Part shown: positions 55,907 through 64,000 of the stretch, piece after piece
How positions within the stretch are numbered: the stretch's first letter is position 1
How the letters are laid out: every line of letters begins with the position of its first letter
Assembly (NCBI GenBank): GCA_008032935.1
Contig: CP032039.1
Span: 1,426,001 to 1,490,000 of the forward strand
DNA: 64,000 nucleotides
Direction: 5' to 3'
DNA from: Helicobacter pylori
Lineage (GTDB): Bacteria; Campylobacterota; Campylobacteria; Campylobacterales; Helicobacteraceae
The notes under the pieces: model-generated
Databases searched by the model: none
Told to the model about the DNA's origin: nothing
Seen by the model: the letters and a program-made list of their open reading frames with translations, nothing else
Made by a program: the position numbers and the translations under genes

Positions 55907-56407
55907 CTATTTCAATTCTTTGAGTATCTCGCATGTCTTTTGAAATCCTAGTTTGCATGCTTTAGAGTAAAAGTAAGCGGCTTTTATTGAGTTTTTTTCT
56001 ACTCCATACCCATTTAGTTCATATATATACCCTAAATTAAAACACCCTTCACCATCTTTTAAATCACACGCTTTAGAGTAGTATTGAATGGCTTTTTCCA
56101 AACGCTTTTTTAACCTAGGTTCTCTCCTAATTACCAGATTTTCACCCTCATATAAACCCCCTAGACTAACACACCCCTTAGCATAGTTTAAATTACAAGC
56201 TTTTTCAAAGTATTCCTTAGCTTGAATATAATACTTCTTAGCCTCAAGACTATCTCCTCTAAATGCACCACCCCCACCACTCACGGCAAAATCAAGAATC
56301 TCTTTGCCCTGATCAAAAAGCTCTTCAGGGTTTGGCTCTGCCATTAACCCCCCCAATAAACCCAAGCACAAAACTCTAAAAATCGCTTTTTTGAAACTTC
56401 CTAGCAT
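55907..56407 (-). CDS. Hcp-like secreted protein with Sel1-type repeats
   Basis: 166 aa. A signal peptide (MLGSFKKAIFRVLCLGLLGGLMA) precedes Sel1-like repeats with the paired Cys spacing of H. pylori cysteine-rich proteins: ACNLNYAKGCVSLGGLYEG, ACDLKDGEGCFNLGYIYE and ACKLGFQKTCEIL. Each pair should form a disulphide in the periplasm or outside. Start chosen by AGGGAG seven bases before the ATG. It occupies the locus of hcpB (HP0336) but the sequence differs from what I recall of HcpB. Confidence 0.8.
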   Translation of the reverse strand: MLGSFKKAIFRVLCLGLLGGLMAEPNPEELFDQGKEILDFAVSGGGGAFRGDSLEAKKYYIQAKEYFEKACNLNYAKGCVSLGGLYEGENLVIRREPRLKKRLEKAIQYYSKACDLKDGEGCFNLGYIYELNGYGVEKNSIKAAYFYSKACKLGFQKTCEILKELK

Positions 56408-56465
56408 GACGCTTCTCCCTTTATTAAAAAATTTAGACTTTATTATAATCAAATTGCAATCAGAT

Positions 56466-56870
56466 CTAGCGCTTTTTTAAAACTTGCTGGCAATAGCGCT
56501 CTAAAATCCTACAAGCGCTCAAAGAGTCTAACCGGCCGTTTTTGGTAGCGAGCCGCTTGTTTTTCTTGCCCAAATGCTCTAAATTGTCATAGGCTTCTAT
56601 GCTGGAGTTATCTTCATTAATAAAAACGATTTCGCCCTTAAAATCTACAAGCTTGATAAAATGCTCAATGCGTGCGTGAGTGTCCGCATAGCTTTCATTG
56701 GGTTTGCCCACCACTAGCACTTGAATGTTTTTTTCCCTCAATAAATCGCTCAAATCCCTAGAGGCCTGATTCCTGTTGTGGCGTAAAATCGCTTCTAAGG
56801 GCAAGACAACGCCGTTTAAAAGCACAGCGATGCCAATGCGTTTTAACCCCACATCGCATGCCAAAATCAT
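56466..56870 (-). CDS. ruvX: Putative pre-16S rRNA nuclease (YqgF/RuvX)
   Basis: RNase H-fold protein of 134 aa; the family processes the 5' end of 16S rRNA. It begins ILACDVGLKRIGIAVL with the catalytic Asp, and VVGKPNESY plus FINEDNSS supply the other conserved positions. It overlaps the dprA stop by 4 bases and ends the ilvC-minD-minE-dprA-ruvX run. Confidence 0.88.
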   Translation of the reverse strand: MILACDVGLKRIGIAVLLNGVVLPLEAILRHNRNQASRDLSDLLREKNIQVLVVGKPNESYADTHARIEHFIKLVDFKGEIVFINEDNSSIEAYDNLEHLGKKNKRLATKNGRLDSLSACRILERYCQQVLKKR

Positions 56871-57667
56871 GCTAACACCACGAGATGATTGATGCGCTTG
56901 ATCTTACCCAACAGCTCGTATTCTAAAAGCTTATCCCCAAATTTGAGATACGCTTCTTCATAGCTCGGGTTTTTGGTGCAATATTCTAAAAATTCATCTT
57001 CCATTTCAGGCATTTCTTTTAAATGGTAGTCTTTTAAAAGGGTGTTTATAAAATTTTGAATATTAAATATCCCTTGAGCCTGCCCTTTTTCTAAAAGCTC
57101 ATTAGTGCCATCGCTCTCATTCAAGCGTTGGGGTAAAACAAACAAGGGTTTTTGGTATTTTTGGGCTAATCTCGCGCTACTCATAGAGCCGCTTTTTAAA
57201 TCCGCTTGGGGGATAATCACCGCATCGCTTAAAGCGATCACTAGGCGGTTTCTCGCTAAAAAAGAGCCTTTAATGGGCATGAAATCCTTTTCATATTCGC
57301 TTAAAATCAAGCCGTTTTGTGCGATTTCTTGGATCACTTTATGATTGTTCGTAGGATAAATCAAATCCAAACTGCAAGGCGAAAGCATGATGGTTTTTGG
57401 TAAGGCGTTTTCTTGAGCGATAATATCCACGCCTAACGCTCCTCCGCTCACAATAACCGCGCCATTTTTAGCAAGCTCTCTGGCTAGAGTGATCGTGTGT
57501 TGCTTGCTATAAGGGGTGGGTCTTCTTGTGCCGATGATAGCCACTTTTAAAGGCGCTTCTAAAAGCTTGGTATCGCCCACACAATAGAGCTTTTTAGGGG
57601 GGTCTTTGAGCGTATCAAAGGCTTTAGGGATATTTTCTAGCGTGCTGTATTGGAAATTGCTTTTCAT
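56867..57667 (-). CDS. dprA: DNA processing protein DprA
   Basis: Loads RecA on incoming single strands in natural transformation. The Rossmann-like core shows VAIIGTRRPTPYS, SGGALGVDIIAQENAL and SGSMSSARLAQKYQKPLFVLP. 266 aa, lacking a large N-terminal SAM domain as is usual in this genus. Lies 11 bases after minE. In H. pylori DprA is needed for DNA uptake competence. Confidence 0.94.
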   Translation of the reverse strand: MKSNFQYSTLENIPKAFDTLKDPPKKLYCVGDTKLLEAPLKVAIIGTRRPTPYSKQHTITLARELAKNGAVIVSGGALGVDIIAQENALPKTIMLSPCSLDLIYPTNNHKVIQEIAQNGLILSEYEKDFMPIKGSFLARNRLVIALSDAVIIPQADLKSGSMSSARLAQKYQKPLFVLPQRLNESDGTNELLEKGQAQGIFNIQNFINTLLKDYHLKEMPEMEDEFLEYCTKNPSYEEAYLKFGDKLLEYELLGKIKRINHLVVLA

Positions 57668-57678
57668 TCGTTGGCTAA

Positions 57679-57912
57679 CTATTTAGGCAGTATAATCTCC
57701 ACTTCAATCGTTTCCACGCTCTGATTGCTGTCAAGGGTTTTGAAATGGATGTCTGAAGATTTAGTGTATTTTTGAATGACGGCAATGATTTCTTTACGCA
57801 TCTCTTCCATGTAGGGTAAATTTAAGGTGCGCTCTTTGGCTAAAATCAATTTCAATCTATCGGTTGCGGTAGCCGCACTCCCTTTGTTTTTAAAAAAATC
57901 AAACAAACTCAT
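57679..57912 (-). CDS. minE: Cell division topological factor MinE
   Basis: 77 aa. Drives MinD off the membrane and so sets mid-cell division. The N-terminal [27 protein letters not shown] is the membrane-targeting and MinD-binding region; the C-terminal half is the dimerisation domain. Overlaps minD by 4 bases. Confidence 0.93.
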   Translation of the reverse strand: MSLFDFFKNKGSAATATDRLKLILAKERTLNLPYMEEMRKEIIAVIQKYTKSSDIHFKTLDSNQSVETIEVEIILPK

Positions 57913-58715
57913 GAAAATATCCCTTTTAACGCACTAAAAAAGCCTCTTTTAGCCTTAAATTCCACGTATTCCACTTCTTCGCCTAAAATCCGTCTGGTGA
58001 TGCGTTGGTAAGCTTTCGCGCTCTCGCAGTCTGTGCGAATCACCGGCTCGCCCTTGTTGGTCGCTGAAATAATATGATGATCTTCAGGAATGATCCCAAT
58101 TAAAGGCAAGCACAAAATCTTAAGCACTTCTTCTATGGGAATCATCTCGCCATTTGCCACTAATTCAGGTTTTAAGCGATTGATTATCAAATGCTTATGC
58201 ACTTCTTCGCCCCTTTTGGCCCGATTAGACTTCGCGTCAATAATGCCAATCACTCTGTCGCTATCTCTTAAAGAGCTTACCTCAGGCGTTACCACCACTA
58301 ACGCCATGTCCGCATGTAAAATCGCATGCTCAAAACCGCTTTCAATCCCAGCCGGTGAGTCAATCAAAATATAGTCAAAATCCGCCCTTAAAGCGTTGAT
58401 TAAAATCGCTACTTTTTCCTTATCTAAAATATTTTTATCCTTGCTTTGTGAGGCCGCTAAAAAAGAAAGGTTTTTAGTCTTTTTATCCGTGATCAAAGCC
58501 TGCGAAAGGTTGCAATTTTTTTCCATCACATCCACCACATCATAAACAATGCGATTTTCTAAGCCTAAAATCATATCCAAGTTCCTAAGGCCTATGTCAA
58601 AATCAACCGCTACGACTTTTTTACCGCTCTCTGCAAGTCCAATCGCTAAATTAGCCGTGGTGGTGCTTTTACCCACGCCCCCCTTACCTGAAGTGATAGT
58701 AACTACTATTGCCAT
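57909..58715 (-). CDS. minD: Septum site-determining ATPase MinD
   Basis: Membrane-associated ATPase of the Min system. The deviant Walker [11 protein letters not shown] lies at residues 10-19, followed by [10 protein letters not shown] and DSPAGIESG. The C-terminal amphipathic targeting helix ([15 protein letters not shown]) is intact. 268 aa. AAAAGGA precedes the ATG. MinC is encoded elsewhere. Confidence 0.96.
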   Translation of the reverse strand: MAIVVTITSGKGGVGKSTTTANLAIGLAESGKKVVAVDFDIGLRNLDMILGLENRIVYDVVDVMEKNCNLSQALITDKKTKNLSFLAASQSKDKNILDKEKVAILINALRADFDYILIDSPAGIESGFEHAILHADMALVVVTPEVSSLRDSDRVIGIIDAKSNRAKRGEEVHKHLIINRLKPELVANGEMIPIEEVLKILCLPLIGIIPEDHHIISATNKGEPVIRTDCESAKAYQRITRRILGEEVEYVEFKAKRGFFSALKGIFS

Positions 58716-58738
58716 ATGATTCCTTTTAATTTAATGAT

Positions 58739-59731
58739 TTATTTTTTATGATTGAATGGGGCGCGTAAAATTTCCCCAATTTGTTCTATTTTAGTCTCTT
58801 TAAGGGCTTTCCTCTCTGTGTTTAACCTGGGGTAATTCAAGCTCTTTTCTAGTAAAAAATCCTTAGCGAATGATCCGTTTTGAATCTTTTTTAAGATTTT
58901 TTGCATGCGTTTTTCCAACAGATTTCCCATAGGCTCTCTAGCTTTAATCGCCCCAAATTCAGCGGTGTTAGAAATGTGCTTTCTTAAGCCCTCTACCCCC
59001 TTATAATGCAATAAATCCGCCACTAATTTCACTTCATGCACGCATTCAAAATAGGCTAATTCTTCAGGGTATCCTGCCTTGATTAAGGTTTCAAACCCCA
59101 TCCTTACGATCGCTTCTAACCCCCCGCATAAAACCGCTTGCTCGCCGAATAAATCGCTCTCGCATTCTTCTTTAAAGCTCGTTTCTAAAACCCCCATTCT
59201 CCCTCCACCCATCGCTTTGGCGTAGCTTAAAGCCACCGCTTTAGCGTTATGAATTGAACTTTCTTGCTCTATGGCGATTAGATGGTATAAGCCCTTATTT
59301 TTAAGGTATTCTTCTCTTAAAGCGCTCCCTGGCCCTTTTGGCGCGACTAAAATTGCACCCACGCCTTTTGGAAGAACAACCTGATTGAAATGCACGCTAA
59401 AACCATGGGCAAAGCCCACAATTTGCCCCTCTTTTAAAAAAGGGATCACTTCTTTTTCTAACACTCCCTTATGCAATTCATCTGGGAGTAGTGCCATGAT
59501 CACATCCGATTGTTGGACTAACTCCTTGACTCCCAGCACTTCAAAACCCTCTTTTTTTGCTTTTAAAGCACTCAAACTCCCTTGATACAAGCCAATACGC
59601 ACCTTCACTTTAGAATCCCTCAAATTGAGTGCTTGAGCCTCTCCTTGCGCGCCATAGCCAATAACGCCCACTTGTAAGGATTGGATAACGCCTAAATCAA
59701 TGTCTTTATCATAATAAACGGGTAATGCCAA
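58739..59731 (-). CDS. ilvC: Ketol-acid reductoisomerase (IlvC)
   Basis: Second step of branched-chain amino acid synthesis; uses NAD(P)H and Mg2+. The nucleotide site [16 protein letters not shown] is near residue 25, and the C-terminal knotted domain holds [12 protein letters not shown] and EL-rich metal ligands. 330 aa. The TTG at 59731 (reading [10 protein letters not shown]) is favoured by its 8-base distance from AGGAG; a TTG two codons earlier is too close. Confidence 0.93.
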   Translation of the reverse strand: MALPVYYDKDIDLGVIQSLQVGVIGYGAQGEAQALNLRDSKVKVRIGLYQGSLSALKAKKEGFEVLGVKELVQQSDVIMALLPDELHKGVLEKEVIPFLKEGQIVGFAHGFSVHFNQVVLPKGVGAILVAPKGPGSALREEYLKNKGLYHLIAIEQESSIHNAKAVALSYAKAMGGGRMGVLETSFKEECESDLFGEQAVLCGGLEAIVRMGFETLIKAGYPEELAYFECVHEVKLVADLLHYKGVEGLRKHISNTAEFGAIKAREPMGNLLEKRMQKILKKIQNGSFAKDFLLEKSLNYPRLNTERKALKETKIEQIGEILRAPFNHKK

Positions 59732-59818
59732 AATCAAATCTCCTAGCGTGTTTAAGCAAGTATTTATTTTACCATAATGGGAGCGATAATGTTTAAAAAC
59801 ATGCAGAATGTTAAGAAA

Positions 59819-59895
59819 TGGTGTGCTCGGAGGGATTCAAACCCCCGACCTACAGGACCGCAACCTGTTGCTCTATTCAGCTGAGCTACGAGCAC
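59819..59895 (-). tRNA. tRNA-Arg (anticodon GCG)
   Basis: The cloverleaf is complete: acceptor GTGCTCG/CGAGCAC, D-arm GCTCAGCTGAATAGAGC, anticodon stem ACAGG/CCTGT with loop TTGCGGT, T-arm GGGGGTTTGAATCCCTC, discriminator A at 59822 and encoded CCA (59819-59821). The anticodon is GCG, so CGC and, by wobble, CGU are read without inosine. It is transcribed away from nadE. Confidence 0.95.
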
Positions 59896-59916
59896 TTTTA
59901 AAGAAGTGAAACAAAG

Positions 59917-59922
59917 ATTATA
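59917..59922 (-). promoter_or_regulatory. Extended -10 promoter of tRNA-Arg
   Basis: TGC-TATAAT on the minus strand, ending 21 bases before the mature tRNA 5' end, a perfect extended -10 box. A start near 59910 is predicted, leaving a leader of about 15 bases to be removed by RNase P. Confidence 0.7.
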
Positions 59923-59966
59923 GCAAGAAAAACTAATTTTTCACTTAAGCGGTGCGTTTTTTCTAT

Positions 59967-59972
59967 TATAAT
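59967..59972 (+). promoter_or_regulatory. -10 box of nadE, possibly giving a leaderless mRNA
   Basis: TATAAT ends only seven bases before the nadE ATG (59980). With the usual 6-8 base spacing, transcription would start at or next to the A of the start codon. No other promoter is obvious between the tRNA-Arg promoter and nadE. Confidence 0.55.
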
Positions 59973-59979
59973 TTAAGGC

Positions 59980-60758
59980 ATGCAAAAAGATTACCAAAAA
60001 CTCATCGCTTATTTATGCGATTTTTTAGAAAAAGAAGTTCAAAGACGCGGCTTTAAAAAAGTCGTTTACGGGCTGAGTGGGGGGCTAGATAGTGCGGTCG
60101 TTGGGGTGCTGTGTCAAAAAGTTTTTAAAGAAAACGCCCATGCCCTTTTAATGCCCTCTTCAGTCTCTATGCTAGAAAGTAAAACAGACGCTTTAAATTT
60201 GTGCGAAACATTTTCTATCCCTTATACAGAATATTCTATCGCTCCCTATGAAGCCATCTTTGATTCTCATTTTAAAGACGCAAGCCTTACCAGGAAGGGG
60301 AATTTTTGTGCAAGATTGCGCATGGCTTTTTTATACGATTATTCTTTAAAAAGCGATTCTTTAGTCATTGGCACGAGCAATAAAAGCGAAAGAATGTTAG
60401 GCTATGGCACTTTATTTGGGGATTTGGCGTGCGCGATTAACCCGATTGGGGAATTATTTAAAACCGAAGTTTATGAACTCGCTTATTATTTAAATATCCC
60501 TAAAAAGATTTTAAATAAGCCCCCTAGCGCGGATTTATTTGTGGGGCAAAGCGATGAAAAAGATTTGGGCTATCCTTATAGCGTGATCGATCCTTTATTG
60601 AAGGATATTGAAGCGTTGTTCAAAAACAAGCCCATTGATGCAGAAACGCTCACTCAATTAGGCTATGATGAAATTTTAGTAAAAAACATCATAAACCGTA
60701 TCCAAAAAAACGCCTTTAAATTGGAATTACCCACTATCGCCAAACGATTTAACCCTAA

Positions 60759-60762
<4 letters not shown>
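59980..60762 (+). CDS. nadE: NH3-dependent NAD+ synthetase (NadE)
   Basis: Last step of NAD synthesis. The ATP pyrophosphatase loop [12 protein letters not shown] lies at about residues 29-40, with [18 protein letters not shown] and KPPSADLF further on. 260 aa, the short ammonia-dependent type without a glutaminase domain. Start ATG sits very close to its -10 box. Its stop overlaps the lpxK ATG (ATGA). Confidence 0.95.
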
Positions 60763-63025
<2,263 letters not shown>

Positions 63026-63035
<10 letters not shown>

Positions 63036-63715
63036 GCGTTTTTCAAACGGCTGTATTTGAGCTTGGCTAATTCTAAATCTTCTAAAGTGTCAATATCTTG
63101 GACTTCTAAGGGCGATAATTCTAAAGCGATAGAATTTGGGCTAAAAATAGACCGCATTTCTTTGAAGGCTTGAGCCTTCCCCATATAAAGCAACCCTGCG
63201 TCATGATAGAGCGTTTTTAAATCTTGCGTGCGCGTATTTGAATGCTCTTTAAAAGCCATTTGAACGCCGTTTTCAAGGCTAAAAGAACGATAGGGCGAAG
63301 CGCTAAAGGGAGAGCATGTGAAAACATAATCCGTATTTTGATTTTGTTTTAAAGTTTCAAAAGCGTTTTTCAAATGTTTTTCTTGTAAAAATACTGAAGC
63401 ACCATACAAACAACACGCAATATCTTCATCTTTTAACTCTAATTCTTTCATGTGATAAGCCATCACTTCTAAAGTCGTGGCCCTGTCGTCTGCTAAAACT
63501 TTAGGGCGTAAATTCAAAAAACTCGCCCCATAATTTTTAGCTAAATTCACATACTCCATGCTATCGCTAGAGATAAACACCTTTTCAAAGAGCTTGGAAT
63601 TTAGCGCTGTTTCAATAGGGTAAGCGAGCATGGGTTTATTGAAAAAATCAATAATATTTTTATTCTTGATCCTTTTACTGGAACTTCTGGCTAAAACAAC
63701 AGCGATCGCTCTCAT
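63026..63715 (-). CDS. pseF: CMP-pseudaminic acid synthetase PseF
   Basis: Activates pseudaminic acid with CTP before its transfer to flagellin. The N-terminal AIVLARSSSKRIKNKNII is the nucleotide loop of the NeuA family, and PMLAYPIETAL plus the C-terminal LSPLEVQDIDTLEDLELAK are conserved. 229 aa. First gene of pseF-pseG-pseH, 17 bases after flgH, which explains its link with flagellar assembly. Confidence 0.92.
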
Positions 63716-63732
63716 GCTAGGCTTTGCTCTTT

Positions 63733-64000
63733 TTAATAAGGCATTTGGGTTTCCATCGCATCAGCAGCGAATTTCTTTTTATTGGAATCGCTCAAATGCC
63801 CTAAATTCGTGTATTCAATCTTAGCGTCGGCTAAAAACTTGGATTGGATGGTGTTATTCCTTTCAATATCATAAGGGCGGATCACCCCGCTCACCTTAAG
63901 GATTTGCTTTTCCCCATCCACTAGCACTTCCTTATTCCCATAAATGAAATAATTCCCGTTTTCTAGCACTTTAATGATTCGAGCGCTCAACACGATCTCT
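63733..64000 (-). CDS. flgH: Flagellar L-ring protein FlgH, 3' part
   Basis: Only the C-terminal 89 codons are inside the window; the frame is open to the right edge. The segment ARIIKVLENGNYFIYGNKEV and LKVSGVIRPYDIERNNTI is the conserved C-terminal part of FlgH, which forms the outer membrane ring around the flagellar rod. It lies directly upstream of pseF on the same strand. The signal peptide and N-terminus are not visible. Confidence 0.9.
   Translation of the reverse strand, partial: EIVLSARIIKVLENGNYFIYGNKEVLVDGEKQILKVSGVIRPYDIERNNTIQSKFLADAKIEYTNLGHLSDSNKKKFAADAMETQMPY

Noticed and set aside
51557-56407. Complete prophage
   Set aside because: Apart from the lysozyme no integrase, terminase, capsid, portal or tail gene can be recognised, and no attachment-site repeats were found.

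Overview
The window is chromosomal DNA of Helicobacter pylori. AT-rich composition, extended TGn-TATAAT promoters, the cheY1-prmA-ftsH-pssA-copA-copP operon, nixA, hofB, csd4, an IS605-family element with divergent tnpA/tnpB, and the pseF-pseG-pseH flagellin glycosylation genes all fit that species. From memory of strain numbering, the left part matches HP1058 to HP1092 of strain 26695 and the right part matches HP0356 down to HP0325. Those blocks are separated in 26695, and their direct joining here resembles the J99-type arrangement.

Layout. 1-5.6 kb: panB, ruvB, tatB, tatC, queA, rsmG and two small genes, then tRNA-Ser. 5.6-13.2 kb: an outer membrane protein gene and the cheY1 to copP operon. 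13.2-15.2 kb: an IS606-like element encoding a TnpA transposase and a TnpB RNA-guided nuclease, next to a small frameshifted gene. 15.6-26.3 kb: csd4, the FliS co-chaperone gene with a sigma-54 promoter, nixA, a membrane-anchored Mrr-like protein, a lipoprotein, msbA, hofB, pyrB, tlyA and ribF. 26.4-35.6 kb: tkt, addB, ftsK (three frameshifts), kgtP and flgG1. 35.6-39.3 kb: an accessory segment at the rearrangement junction, with an OLD-family ATPase/TOPRIM gene (three frameshifts) and a DUF3883-type putative nuclease.

39.3-46.5 kb (minus strand): fliF-fliG-fliH-dxs-lepA. 46.6-51.5 kb: a PAP2-like membrane protein, then pyrG, recJ and an RluA-type pseudouridine synthase. 51.6-56.4 kb (minus strand): a cluster of mostly membrane or coiled-coil proteins around a GH24 lysozyme, with one intact Hcp-like Sel1-repeat gene and a decayed hcp-like remnant. 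56.5-59.7 kb: ilvC-minD-minE-dprA-ruvX. 59.8-64 kb: tRNA-Arg, nadE, lpxK, pseH, pseG, pseF and the 3' part of flgH, cut by the window end.

Main points of interest. (1) ftsK and the OLD-family gene each need three +1 corrections, mostly at homopolymers, so either the consensus has errors or the genes are broken. (2) The OLD/DUF3883 pair may be an uncharacterised defence module. (3) The lysozyme-centred cluster is the best candidate for an undescribed multi-gene system. (4) TnpB of the IS606-like element is intact, with a predictable guide and target-adjacent motif. All functional statements rest on reading motifs and gene context; no database search was run.
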